64,000 bases of DNA from Sneathiella limimaris. Its GTDB lineage: Bacteria; Pseudomonadota; Alphaproteobacteria; Sneathiellales; Sneathiellaceae. The stretch spans positions 1,488,001-1,552,000 of the forward strand of contig NZ_JABBYJ010000001.1 of assembly GCF_012932565.1 (NCBI RefSeq), given 5' to 3'. The notes below the pieces were generated by a model. That model ran no database searches. It was not told where the DNA came from and saw only the letters and a program-made list of their open reading frames with translations. Both the position numbers and the translations under genes were made by a program. Below, one piece after another: positions 44,836 to 52,870 of the stretch (position 1 is the stretch's first letter; every line of letters begins with the position of its first letter).

Positions 44836-45771
44836 ATGAACCGCTTTTTGCAGCACACAGGAGCCAAATATCCAATAATTCAAGCACCAATGGGTTGGAT
44901 CGCGAGATCCCAGTTGGCATCTGCCGTATGTAATGCTGGTGGCCTTGGAATTATTGAAACGTCATCTGGTGAGACAGAGAATTGCATCGCTGAAATTAAC
45001 AAGATGAAGGAGCTGACGGACGCTCCGTTTGGAATTAACCTTCCGCTTCTGTTTTTGCGCGATGAAAATATGATCCGATTTGTTGCTGAATCCGGTGTAA
45101 AATTTGTTACCACATCAGCAGGTAATCCTGAGAAACTGATCCATATCCTGAAACAACATGACATCATCGTCTATCATGCGGTTCCAACAGTTAAGGCGGC
45201 GCTAAAAGCTGTTGAGGCTGGTGTGGACGGACTTGTCGTCGAAGGCGGTGAGGGAGGTGGGTTTAAGAACCCCGAAGAGGTTTCCCTACTTGTGTTGTTG
45301 CAAGCCATCCGGGAGAGAGTTGACGTCCCAATGGTCGCTGCTGGCGGCATTGTGGATGGCCGTGGTATGGCGGCGGCTTTTGCTGCAGGTGCTGAAGCTA
45401 TTCAGATGGGAACTCGTTTCGTTTCTGCCAAAGAAAGCCCGGTTCATGACAATTACAAGAACGCCATCATTTCAGCCGAGGATGTAGGTACAGTCGTTCT
45501 CAACAAAAAATCCACCCCATGCATTCGCGCCTTGAAGACGGACAGAACACTGGAAATCTTTGAGGAAGGTGTGATGCCTAAGGATATGTTTAAGCGGATC
45601 CAAGAGCTTTATTTTGGCGGGGATATGGAGGCAAGCGCAGGGCTTGCGGGACAGTCAGCAGCCCTTATCCACGGTCAGAAACCAGTGGCAGAAATTATTG
45701 AGGAAACAGTCTCTGGATTTCATGAAATCTGCAAGCGCATGGGTCAAATGGGCGCTGAGCAAGGCTTCTAA
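44836..45771 (+). CDS. Nitronate monooxygenase family flavoprotein
   Basis: A 311-residue FMN TIM barrel of the NMO/2-nitropropane dioxygenase family: YPIIQAPMGWIARSQLASAV near the start, GGLGIIETSS, FGINLPLL, VDGLVVEGGEGGGF near residue 135, PMVAAGGIVDGRGMAAAFAAGAEAIQMGTRF near residues 165-195. The family oxidises alkyl nitronates and related propionate-3-nitronate; FabK-type enoyl-ACP reductases share the fold and remain an alternative. It follows the HAD gene closely. Confidence 0.88.
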   Translation: MNRFLQHTGAKYPIIQAPMGWIARSQLASAVCNAGGLGIIETSSGETENCIAEINKMKELTDAPFGINLPLLFLRDENMIRFVAESGVKFVTTSAGNPEKLIHILKQHDIIVYHAVPTVKAALKAVEAGVDGLVVEGGEGGGFKNPEEVSLLVLLQAIRERVDVPMVAAGGIVDGRGMAAAFAAGAEAIQMGTRFVSAKESPVHDNYKNAIISAEDVGTVVLNKKSTPCIRALKTDRTLEIFEEGVMPKDMFKRIQELYFGGDMEASAGLAGQSAALIHGQKPVAEIIEETVSGFHEICKRMGQMGAEQGF

Positions 45772-45787
45772 TAATTATGTGTAGATT

Positions 45788-46651
45788 TTAGCGGTGGCGA
45801 TTGCGCCGCCGCTTTTCTTTCTCCATTTCCCGGTTTTCCCAGTCGTCGGAAAAGTGTCCCTTACCAAATACCCGAAATCCATCCATGGCTAAAACGAGTA
45901 GCATGGGCAGGGCTGGCCAAATGAACCAAAGGTAATCGGGTGAGGAGAGGATATTAATGAAAAAGAGGAATATTATAACACTGCCCATCATCATGCAGCG
46001 CCGATAATAGGAGGCTTTTCGCCGGACTTGTTTTCTAAGCTCTGCTTCTTCTTGATCTTCAGGGGAATAGTTTTCTTCCGGCGAGTTGGTGATCGTTTCG
46101 GTTTGTGTCTGCGTTCCGGCAGTTTCTCCTGCAAGGCCAAGCGAATAGACAGGCACCGCCCCTTCTATATTCTTTACATGTTTCTCGCCGAGATATGTGA
46201 AACTAGCGGGTAGCTTGTTTTTGACGTGATCGTAAACCGTTCCAGAAATGCAGATACCGCCGGTTGGCGCCATGGCTTCAAGGCGCGATGCTATGTTGAC
46301 ACCGTCGCCAAAAATATCATCACCTTCAATCATCACATCGCCAAGGTTCAGGCCAATACGGAAATGCATCGGGACATCAAAATCACCCTTTGCATGCTTT
46401 TCCTCCAGCAAGTTCTGGATGGTGACTGCGCCTTGCACAGCATTAACAACACTTGGGAATTCAGCGATGATCCCATCGCCAGCCATATTGATCAGTCGCC
46501 CACCATGTGCTTCGATTTGTTCTTGAAAAAGGACGCGTGCAATTTTCAGATCATTTAAGGTTGCAACTTCATCCTGTTCCATCAAACGACTGTAACCTGC
46601 AACATCAGCGCAGAGGATGGTTGTCAGTTTTCTTTCAACAGTCGTTGTCAT
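45788..46651 (-). CDS. Class III adenylate/guanylate cyclase with C-terminal membrane hairpin
   Basis: A 287-residue protein. The catalytic domain fills residues 1-175: metal Asp D16 in LCADVAGYSRL and D59 in MAGDGIIAEF, IGLNLGDVMIEGDDIFGDGVNIASRLE, then the typical GAVPVYSL end. After an acidic linker come two membrane helices (SVIIFLFFINIL and LWFIWPALPMLLVLA) and a basic tail rich in Arg. Placing the anchor after rather than before the cyclase domain is less usual. It makes cAMP or cGMP from the cytoplasmic face. It is the last gene of a tight operon with an unknown protein and haloalkane dehalogenase. Confidence 0.9.
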   Translation of the reverse strand: MTTTVERKLTTILCADVAGYSRLMEQDEVATLNDLKIARVLFQEQIEAHGGRLINMAGDGIIAEFPSVVNAVQGAVTIQNLLEEKHAKGDFDVPMHFRIGLNLGDVMIEGDDIFGDGVNIASRLEAMAPTGGICISGTVYDHVKNKLPASFTYLGEKHVKNIEGAVPVYSLGLAGETAGTQTQTETITNSPEENYSPEDQEEAELRKQVRRKASYYRRCMMMGSVIIFLFFINILSSPDYLWFIWPALPMLLVLAMDGFRVFGKGHFSDDWENREMEKEKRRRNRHR

Positions 46652-46664
46652 CGCGTGCCTTAGT

Positions 46665-47006
46665 TCAGTGATCAGAAACGCTCATAAATTTGTCTTCCAA
46701 ACCGGTGGAAAAAGCAAGTCCTTCCGCCGTGATGACAATACCATTTTCATAACTTTCCTGGATCAGTCCTTTTCGGGCCAAGGCAACGAATACAGCCGGG
46801 TTATCAAGACCGGTCGCATCTTTCGAAGAAATGACATAGGGCCCAACATGCATATGGTTGCCATGGGCGTGAGGAAGGCTCGTGATCCTTACATCCTCGG
46901 ATCCTTCAATAGGCATGGAGCTGTTAGGATCCTTGGCCAAGACCTGCAACAGAACCAGAGTTTTACTTTGCAGGGGGTTCAGCTTAATTTTTTTCTGTGG
47001 CGCCAC
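46665..47006 (-). CDS. Conserved-looking hypothetical protein, 113 aa
   Basis: I do not recognise the family. The 113-residue product has no signal peptide or TM segment. It has an N-terminal helix (NPLQSKTLVLLQVLAKDP), a central His-rich LPHAHGNHMHVGPYV motif at about residues 44-58 and a C-terminal helix-turn-helix-like part (FVALARKGLIQESYENGIVITAEGLAF), reminiscent of a winged helix. The histidines could bind metal. It sits 13-14 nt from both neighbours (cyclase and haloalkane dehalogenase), so it is surely cotranscribed. Confidence 0.7.
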   Translation of the reverse strand: MAPQKKIKLNPLQSKTLVLLQVLAKDPNSSMPIEGSEDVRITSLPHAHGNHMHVGPYVISSKDATGLDNPAVFVALARKGLIQESYENGIVITAEGLAFSTGLEDKFMSVSDH

Positions 47007-47020
47007 CGGAAGCTCTCCTC

Positions 47021-47905
47021 TTATGGCAGGTCATTCAGGAATTGGGCAATGGCCTTGCCGATCTCGGCAGGGCTGTCCTCTTGTATAAAGTGAGTGCCCT
47101 TCACTGTCACCTCTTTCTGGTTGGGCCAGCTCCGGCAAAAGTCGCGCTGCTTGCCAACCAAAATTGAGCCTGGATCTGCATTGATGAAAAGTTTCGGTAG
47201 ATCCTGGCTCCGAGATAGCCAGTCTGCATAAGACTGAACAATTTCAGTTACATCTTCCGGCTCTCCACCAATGGGGATTTGACGTGGCCATGTAAGGGTA
47301 GGGCGCCGGTCTTCACCTGGATTTGCGAAAGGTCGAATATATTCAGCCAGCTCAGCATCCTCAAGGTCCCGGATGATGGAACTCGGCAGAACCCGCTCGA
47401 CGAATATGTTTTTGGTCAGAACAAGTTCCTCGCCAGCTTCGCTTCGAAAGGCTTGAAAGATATTGCGTGCATCTTCTGGCCAGTCATCCCACCCGTCAAT
47501 CGGACGGACAATGGCCTCCATATAGGCGATGGCTTTTACAGCCTCCTGGTTCTGGTTGGCCCAATCAAAGCCGAGCGCTGATCCCCAATCATGAATGACT
47601 AAGGTGACATTTGATTTAACATCCAGATATTCCAGCAATTCTTTCAGGAAAAGCTGATGGTCGACAAAGCGGTAACTCTCTGGCCCACTATCGGGAAGTT
47701 TTTCGGAATCACCCATTCCAATCAGATCTGGGGCAATTAGTCGGCCATGAGCTTCCAAATGCGGCATGACATTGCGCCATAGATAACTGCTCGTCGGATT
47801 TCCGTGCAGAAAGACGATAGGATCACCCTCTCCCTCGTCAATAAATGCCATCTTGAGACCACGGATGGTCGCGCTTTGCTTCTTGTATTTGCTGCTGGCC
47901 GTCAT
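47021..47905 (-). CDS. dhaA: Haloalkane dehalogenase, HLD-II type
   Basis: A 294-residue alpha/beta-hydrolase with the full dehalogenase signature: [14 protein letters not shown] (oxyanion hole, halide-binding Asn), the nucleophile in [14 protein letters not shown] (Asp with halide-stabilising Trp next to it), catalytic Glu in YMEAIVRP, and catalytic His in [10 protein letters not shown]. This Glu position marks subfamily HLD-II (DhaA, LinB). It hydrolyses carbon-halogen bonds of alkyl halides; many marine bacteria carry such genes with unknown natural substrates. It is first in the operon with the hypothetical gene and the cyclase. Confidence 0.93.
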   Translation of the reverse strand: MTASSKYKKQSATIRGLKMAFIDEGEGDPIVFLHGNPTSSYLWRNVMPHLEAHGRLIAPDLIGMGDSEKLPDSGPESYRFVDHQLFLKELLEYLDVKSNVTLVIHDWGSALGFDWANQNQEAVKAIAYMEAIVRPIDGWDDWPEDARNIFQAFRSEAGEELVLTKNIFVERVLPSSIIRDLEDAELAEYIRPFANPGEDRRPTLTWPRQIPIGGEPEDVTEIVQSYADWLSRSQDLPKLFINADPGSILVGKQRDFCRSWPNQKEVTVKGTHFIQEDSPAEIGKAIAQFLNDLP

Positions 47906-47957
47906 GTTTCATCCCGTATGTCATTTTTGTTTTTTAGGGGAATAGTATACGATGCAA

Positions 47958-47988
47958 ACAAAAAAGCGCCAACCGGACAGTTGACGCT
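47958..47988 (-). terminator. Rho-independent terminator, minus strand
   Basis: On the minus strand AGCGTCAAC and GTTGGCGCT form a 9-bp stem with one G-U pair over a 6-nt loop, followed by T6. It would end transcription of the small gene at 48008-48175. Confidence 0.82.
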
Positions 47989-48007
47989 ATAAGTGATGCT
48001 GATCACC

Positions 48008-48175
48008 TCAGTTTAAGGTTACTCGCTGGCACAGTTTGATTTCTTGATAGCGTTGAATGACTTCTTTGACATCGTCAATTGTTAAACCATCCCGTTTTAA
48101 AACAGCAAGCAGTACGGGGTCTCCAAATAAATCTTCCAGTTCAGGTTCCTGATATTTAGGGGTCAGGCTATCCAT
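48008..48175 (-). CDS. Small hypothetical protein, 55 aa
   Basis: A short open frame starting MDSLTPKYQEPELEDLFGDP at ATG 48175, preceded by a good AGGAG box seven nucleotides upstream. The longer frame to 48220 begins with no such box. The product has an acidic N-terminus and a helix (LLAVLKRDGLTIDDVKEVIQRYQ). It is followed by a convincing terminator, which supports a real gene. I do not recognise the family. Confidence 0.6.
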   Translation of the reverse strand: MDSLTPKYQEPELEDLFGDPVLLAVLKRDGLTIDDVKEVIQRYQEIKLCQRVTLN

Positions 48176-48330
48176 GGTTTTCTCCTGTAGAACATTCTGT
48201 TCGCAGGCACAGATACGCATGAAATGCTGCAGTAATATGACTAAATCAATGAATAATAGAGGCAGAAAGCTGAATAGCTTTCAGGCCTTAGTCAAAAGGG
48301 AGCTGATATCTCTTGCAATCTACTGAAAAA

Positions 48331-48525
48331 TTACTGTTCTTCTGGGTTTTCCGGAGAGAGCTGTTTTCCGTCTAGAGAGGATTTTTGACGATCCTGTTCC
48401 TGTTTCTCCAAGCTCTTCTCTTGTTTTGTTCGGCCAAATTTATGGCGGTTTTCCGAAGCTTGCTGTTCTTTATCCGTTTTCGCTTTTGCTTTTCGAAATT
48501 TATTCAGATTGACCACGTCACCCAT
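48331..48525 (-). CDS. DUF4169 family small protein
   Basis: A 64-residue highly charged protein of the type VVNLNKFRKAKAK...ENRHKFGRTKQEK, matching the alphaproteobacterial DUF4169 family. It is mostly Lys, Glu and Gln and probably disordered. No function is known for the family. It lies between the ribbon-helix-helix gene and the small gene at 48008 on the same strand; the roughly 70- and 150-nt gaps leave room for a separate promoter. Confidence 0.75.
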   Translation of the reverse strand: MGDVVNLNKFRKAKAKTDKEQQASENRHKFGRTKQEKSLEKQEQDRQKSSLDGKQLSPENPEEQ

Positions 48526-48598
48526 AGTCGCGTTACCCTTGATTTAGTTTCCAGCGCCCATCTTAAAGATTAGGTAATAAGCGAGAGAGTTCAAGTCT

Positions 48599-48826
48599 TC
48601 ACGGTAAGTTGCCATCAAGTAATTCCTGTAAAACATACAGTCGGATGGCACTAGACAGATTGCCGCTGCGGGTTTCATCAATCTCAGCGATCAGTGAATT
48701 GAGACTTTGTCCTTTTTGGTTAGCAGCTGCCTTGAAGAGATCCCAAAAAGGTTTTTCCAGCGAGATACTGGTTCGATGCCCTGCGATACTTACAGAATGT
48801 TTGATGATTTCATTCTCAAGCATCAC
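48599..48826 (-). CDS. Ribbon-helix-helix domain protein
   Basis: A 75-residue protein matching the PF13467-type ribbon-helix-helix family: HSVSIAGHRTSISLEKPFWD, then GQSLNSLIAEIDETRSGNLSSAIRLYVL. The start is GTG 48826 or the adjacent ATG 48823. It begins 18 nt after the fumarase stop on the same strand, so it is very likely read from the fumarase transcript. These proteins are predicted small dimeric DNA binders; its target is unknown. Confidence 0.82.
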   Translation of the reverse strand: MMLENEIIKHSVSIAGHRTSISLEKPFWDLFKAAANQKGQSLNSLIAEIDETRSGNLSSAIRLYVLQELLDGNLP

Positions 48827-48844
48827 AGAGCGATCCCGAACGGT

Positions 48845-50455
48845 TTACTTCTTAGCGAAGAAATCGTTGCCCTTGTCATCGGTAACGATGAAAGCAGGGA
48901 AATCTTCGATTTCAATGCGCCAGACAGCTTCCATGCCCAGCTCTTCAAACTCTTGAACTTCAATCTTTTTAATATTGTTCTGAGCCAGAATAGCAGCAGG
49001 TCCACCAATGGAGCCTAGATAGAAACCACCATGTTTCTTACAAGCATCCACGACAGCCTTGCTGCGATTGCCTTTGGCCAACATGATCATGCTGCCGCCA
49101 TGGCCCATAAATTCATCAACATATCCGTCCATGCGGCCTGCGGTCGTTGGGCCGAAGGAGCCAGAGGCATAACCTTCCGGTGTCTTGGCCGGACCTGCAT
49201 AATAGATGATGTGATCCTTGAAATATTGCGGGAGGTCTTCGCCATTTTGCAAGCGTTCCCGCAACTTGCGGTGGGCAAGGTCACGCGCAACAATAATGGT
49301 GCCGGTTAGACTTAATCGTGTTTTGATCGGGTACTGGCTCAGTGTCGCCAGAATATCTTTCATTGGACGATTGAGATCAATTTTGACGACGCTTTCTTCC
49401 AATTGGTTTTCAGATACTTCTGGAAGATATTTTGCGGGATCGGTTTCCAGCTGCTCTAGGAATACACCTTCCTTGGTGATCTTGCCTTTGATCTGCCGAT
49501 CGGCAGAGCAGGAAACACCAATGCCAATCGGAACACTGGCGCCATGACGCGGCATGCGAATGACCCGAACATCATGGCAGAAATATTTACCACCAAACTG
49601 AGCGCCAATGCCGATGTTCTGGCTTATTTTATGGATCTCTTTTTCCATTTCTACGTCCCGGAACGCGCGGCCATATTCATTACCGCTGGTTGGGAGCGTA
49701 TCGTAATATTTGGTTGAAGCCAGCTTCACAGTCTTCATTGTGTCTTCAGCAGATGTGCCGCCGATAACCACAGCCAGGTGGTATGGCGGGCAGGCTGCTG
49801 TGCCAAGTTCAGCAATTTTTTCTTCAATAAAGGGAACAAGCCGATCTGGCGCTAAAACACTTGGTACTGCCTGATGCAGGAAAGATTTGTTGGCAGATCC
49901 GCCGCCCTTGGCAATGAACAGGAACTCATAAGAATCCCCGTCTGTTGAATATAGGTCAATTTGCGCAGGCAGGTTTGTACCAGTGTTCTTTTCATCGAAC
50001 ATACTGATTGGGGCAAGCTGGGAATAGCGCAGGTTTGTTTCTGTGTAGGTTTTAAACACACCCTTGGACAGGGCTTTCTTGTCCTGACCTTCTGTCCAGA
50101 CATACTGGCCTTTCTTGCCCATGATGATGGCGGTGCCAGTGTCCTGACAGCCAGGAAGAACCATGCCAGCAGCAATGTTGGCATTCTTTAGAAGTTCTGT
50201 CGCGACAAACTTGTCGTTTTCAGAGGCTTCATCGTCTTTGAGAATATTGGCAAGTTGCTGAAGATGTGCAGGTCGCAATAAATGGGCGACATCTCGCATG
50301 GCTTCCGCAGTGATCAGTTCAAGGGCTTCAGGCTCGATTTTGAGGATTTCTTTTCCATCAACCTCAATCGTTGACACGTATTTGTCGGTTAGTTTGCGAT
50401 AAGGGGTCTCGTCTTTCCCCAGTTCGAAAATATCCTGAAAATGAAATTCTGGCAT
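48845..50455 (-). CDS. fumA: Fumarate hydratase class I (iron-sulfur)
   Basis: A 536-residue class I fumarase with both the N-terminal catalytic and C-terminal swivelling domains fused. [4Fe-4S] cysteines are seen in LPGCQDTGT near residue 102, in [16 protein letters not shown] near residue 220 and in GVSCSADRQ near residue 315. C-terminal signatures include [30 protein letters not shown]. It catalyses reversible hydration of fumarate to malate in the citric acid cycle. It is followed closely by the RHH gene, and its 5' side is 106 nt from sspB. Confidence 0.95.
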   Translation of the reverse strand: MPEFHFQDIFELGKDETPYRKLTDKYVSTIEVDGKEILKIEPEALELITAEAMRDVAHLLRPAHLQQLANILKDDEASENDKFVATELLKNANIAAGMVLPGCQDTGTAIIMGKKGQYVWTEGQDKKALSKGVFKTYTETNLRYSQLAPISMFDEKNTGTNLPAQIDLYSTDGDSYEFLFIAKGGGSANKSFLHQAVPSVLAPDRLVPFIEEKIAELGTAACPPYHLAVVIGGTSAEDTMKTVKLASTKYYDTLPTSGNEYGRAFRDVEMEKEIHKISQNIGIGAQFGGKYFCHDVRVIRMPRHGASVPIGIGVSCSADRQIKGKITKEGVFLEQLETDPAKYLPEVSENQLEESVVKIDLNRPMKDILATLSQYPIKTRLSLTGTIIVARDLAHRKLRERLQNGEDLPQYFKDHIIYYAGPAKTPEGYASGSFGPTTAGRMDGYVDEFMGHGGSMIMLAKGNRSKAVVDACKKHGGFYLGSIGGPAAILAQNNIKKIEVQEFEELGMEAVWRIEIEDFPAFIVTDDKGNDFFAKK

Positions 50456-50561
50456 TATGATATGTCCCGTCAGACCTGTTTAAAACACGTCAGCCCGGTT
50501 CATCATCCGTGGTTCTGCAACTGATGAGGCGGGCCGTTCCCGTCAAATGATGAGTGCAGTC

Positions 50562-51053
50562 TTATTGTTTTTTACGGAAGGCGTCCAGTGTTATGACTTC
50601 ACCGGCCTTGTTTTCTTCTGAGTCAGTGTCGGTTGTATCTGCAGAAGCAGCTTTGGCTTCCTCATCACTACTATCTGTCGCATCCAGTTCCGCTGCCGGT
50701 GTGGAAACCGTAAATTGCAGGCCAAACTGCTCAGAGGGATCCGCAAAGGCAGTGATGCTGGCAAAAGGGATTACCAGTGTTTCTTTCTGATGATTGAAGC
50801 TAAGTCCAATGCTGAAGCCTTCGTCGGTTACTTCCAGATCCCAGAATTGATGCTGAAGCACAATGGTCATGTCATCGCTATACCGTTCCCGAAGATGATC
50901 AGGAATGACAACGCCAGGGAAGCGGGTTTTGAAAGTAATGTAGAAATGCTGCTGACCGGATAAACCGTGAGCCGCGGCATGATTGAGCGATTCACGCACA
51001 ACACTCAATAGAGCGCGCTCTACCAGAAGATTGTAATTAAGATCACCAGCCAT
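50562..51053 (-). CDS. sspB: ClpXP adaptor SspB, alphaproteobacterial type
   Basis: A 163-residue protein: N-terminal helix NYNLLVERALLSVVRESLNHAA and the SspB beta-barrel (FYITFKTRFPGVVIP, MTIVLQHQFWDLEV, GFSIGLSFNHQKETLVIPFASITAFADPS) that holds the ssrA tag. A long acidic, Ala/Asp/Ser-rich linker follows, ending in the basic ClpX-binding tail ITLDAFRKKQ. It hands tmRNA-tagged proteins to ClpXP for degradation. ATG 51053 has a GCAGGAG box. Its gene directly follows the tmRNA gene that encodes its ligand. Confidence 0.93.
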   Translation of the reverse strand: MAGDLNYNLLVERALLSVVRESLNHAAAHGLSGQQHFYITFKTRFPGVVIPDHLRERYSDDMTIVLQHQFWDLEVTDEGFSIGLSFNHQKETLVIPFASITAFADPSEQFGLQFTVSTPAAELDATDSSDEEAKAASADTTDTDSEENKAGEVITLDAFRKKQ

Positions 51054-51117
51054 ACTCTCACACTCCTGCCCTAAAACTTTCCGCGCTTTATGAATTGGAT
51101 AACCGCGCTTGGAAGGT

Positions 51118-51390
51118 TCAATAAAGTGAAGGGGCTTCTGTTGCCAGGTGCCCCTTCGAACCCCGTGTAGCTAAGCTATTAAGCAGCTACGGCAAATGCT
51201 TCGTTATCGTTTGCATTTGTAAAGTTTGAACCGATAACGGTGGTATCTCACCGAGCGAAAATTACGTCTTTACTGCGCGCGTCGAACCTATTTCGCCCCC
51301 AAAGAGAATTTGGTGGAGGCGCCGGGTACCGCCCCCGGGTCCGCAACGTTTATTCCACGAAACGTTTATCGCCATAGTTGGTTGCCCAAC
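51118..51390 (-). ncRNA. ssrA: Two-piece (circularly permuted) tmRNA
   Basis: Read on the minus strand, the acceptor piece comes first: a GTTGGgcaaCCAAC hairpin, then CCGGG/CCCGG T-arm, ending in encoded CCTCCACCA at 51311-51319. A short loop (about 51301-51310) to be removed joins it to the coding piece, which begins GGGGGCGAAATAGGTTCGACG; GGGGGC pairs with GCCTCC as the acceptor stem. The tag reading frame is 51214-51179, ANDNEAFAVAA then TAA. A GAAGGGGC/GCCCCTTC stem at 51128-51157 is the last structured element. This permuted order is the alphaproteobacterial form. Ends are approximate. It tags stalled peptides for SspB-ClpXP. Confidence 0.93.
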
Positions 51391-51396
51391 ATCTGT

Positions 51397-51425
51397 AATA
51401 TAGACATTCCCTCTTGAGATTGAAA
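51397..51425 (-). promoter_or_regulatory. Candidate sigma-70 promoter for ssrA
   Basis: On the minus strand TATATT (51402-51397) lies 17 nt after TTTCAA (51425-51420), so a transcript would start near 51390 just before the first tmRNA hairpin. The -35 match is poor, but position fits. Confidence 0.4.
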
Positions 51426-51446
51426 GGGGCGAAATATCTTTGAGCG

Positions 51447-51968
51447 TTATTCCGTTTTTCGCTCGAGAATTCGAAAGGTATGCGGGAAATCATCTCGCTC
51501 GGAGGTTCGGTGCACTTCCTGAAAGGTCTCCCGCCAACTTGCTTCTGCTAGGGGACCAAAAAATGTGTCGCCGTCAAGCTCGGTATGAACCCGCGTCAGG
51601 TAATAGCGATCTATCTGATCTGCAAAAAGCTTGTAGATCTCACCCCCGCCAATAATCATGATTTCGGATACTGATTTCTCGTTTGCATCCTTGGCGGCAA
51701 TCTCGAGGGCCTGTTCCATTGTTGTTGCGACAGGGTTGCCTTCTCCCTGAAAACTTGGGTCCCGGGTCAAAATGATATGAGTGCGATTGGGTAAAATTCC
51801 AGGTAAAGACTGAAATGTTTTCCGGCCCATGATCATTGGTTTGTTAAGCGTGTTTTTCTTGAACCATTTCAGATCATTTGAAAGACGCCAGGGAAGATCT
51901 CCGTCTGAGCCAATGACATTATTTTCCGAAACCGCGAGAATAGCGCTGACAATGTTCCCTTTGAACAT
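51447..51968 (-). CDS. folA: Dihydrofolate reductase
   Basis: A 173-residue DHFR: SAILAVSENNVIGSDGDLPWRLSNDLKWFKKNT start with the conserved WxL region and Asp/Glu equivalent, PMIMGRKTFQSLPG NADPH-binding segment, RTHIILTRD, and IMIIGGGEIYKLF. It reduces dihydrofolate made by thymidylate synthase. Its ATG shares one base with the thyA stop (TAATG), so the pair is coupled. Confidence 0.96.
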   Translation of the reverse strand: MFKGNIVSAILAVSENNVIGSDGDLPWRLSNDLKWFKKNTLNKPMIMGRKTFQSLPGILPNRTHIILTRDPSFQGEGNPVATTMEQALEIAAKDANEKSVSEIMIIGGGEIYKLFADQIDRYYLTRVHTELDGDTFFGPLAEASWRETFQEVHRTSERDDFPHTFRILERKTE

Positions 51969-52762
51969 TAGACGGCAACCGGTGCAGCGATATGCGGATC
52001 GGCTACATAGTTTTTCAATTCAAAATCTTCAAACTTAAAAGCGAAGATATCTTTGACTTCTGGATTTATAACCATTGTAGGAAGTTCTTTTGGCGTGCGG
52101 GTTAATTGCATGTCCGCCTGTTCCAGGTGGTTGGAATAAAGGTGAGCATCGCCAAAGCTATGCACAAAATCGCCCACCTCTAGATCACACACTTGCGCAA
52201 GCATCATGGTGAGCAGCGCGTAGGAAGCAATGTTAAAAGGAACCCCCAGAAAAACGTCTGCACTTCTCTGATAGAGCTGGCAGGAGAGCTTTCCATCAGC
52301 CACATAAAACTGGAAAAGGCAATGGCAGGGCGGAAGGGCCATATCATCAACATCCGCCGGGTTCCAGGCGGTCACGATGTGACGGCGACTATCAGGATTA
52401 CTTTTGATTTGCTGGACCAGTTTGGCGATCTGATCAATTTTTTCTCCGTTAGGCGCAGGCCATGATCTCCACTGGTAGCCGTATACAGGTCCCAGGTTGC
52501 CATTTTCATCGGCCCATTCATCCCAGATTCGCACTCCGTTTTCCTGCAGATACTTGATATTGGTATCGCCGGCCAAGAACCAGAGAAGTTCGTGAATGAT
52601 GGATTTAAGGTGCAGCTTTTTTGTTGTCAGGACTGGAAAACCCTTGGACAGATCAAAGCGCATTTGGTGACCAAAAATGCTGTAAGTCCCGGTTCCAGTT
52701 CGGTCACCCTTATATGTGCCATTTTCTCTGATCGTCTTGAGAAGATCCAGGTACTGCTGCAT
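51968..52762 (-). CDS. thyA: Thymidylate synthase ThyA
   Basis: A 264-residue protein, the normal length for ThyA. Landmarks: [20 protein letters not shown] near residue 20, [14 protein letters not shown], the active-site cysteine in [13 protein letters not shown] near residue 146, [20 protein letters not shown] and [11 protein letters not shown]. It methylates dUMP to dTMP using methylene-tetrahydrofolate, leaving dihydrofolate for FolA encoded just downstream. Confidence 0.97.
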   Translation of the reverse strand: MQQYLDLLKTIRENGTYKGDRTGTGTYSIFGHQMRFDLSKGFPVLTTKKLHLKSIIHELLWFLAGDTNIKYLQENGVRIWDEWADENGNLGPVYGYQWRSWPAPNGEKIDQIAKLVQQIKSNPDSRRHIVTAWNPADVDDMALPPCHCLFQFYVADGKLSCQLYQRSADVFLGVPFNIASYALLTMMLAQVCDLEVGDFVHSFGDAHLYSNHLEQADMQLTRTPKELPTMVINPEVKDIFAFKFEDFELKNYVADPHIAAPVAV

Positions 52763-52870
52763 ATCATCACTCTAGTTTCATAAAAATTCCGGTTGGGTTC
52801 CGGCTTCGACCTTCTTAAGATATCGAAGCTGCTAGAGTTTAAGAAAATCGGTCCGAGAGGCAAGAGGGGA

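Noticed and set aside
46028-46558. Overlapping plus-strand frames antisense to the cyclase gene
   Set aside because: Shadows of the conserved cyclase coding sequence.
48267-48284. AAAGCT-GAAT-AGCTTT small hairpin upstream of DUF4169's downstream gene
   Set aside because: Short AT-rich stem without a T-run on either strand; likely chance.
51074-51116. Interrupted TTCC/GCGC stem after ssrA as terminator
   Set aside because: Stem has a bulge and a long loop with only a weak T stretch; too poor to call.
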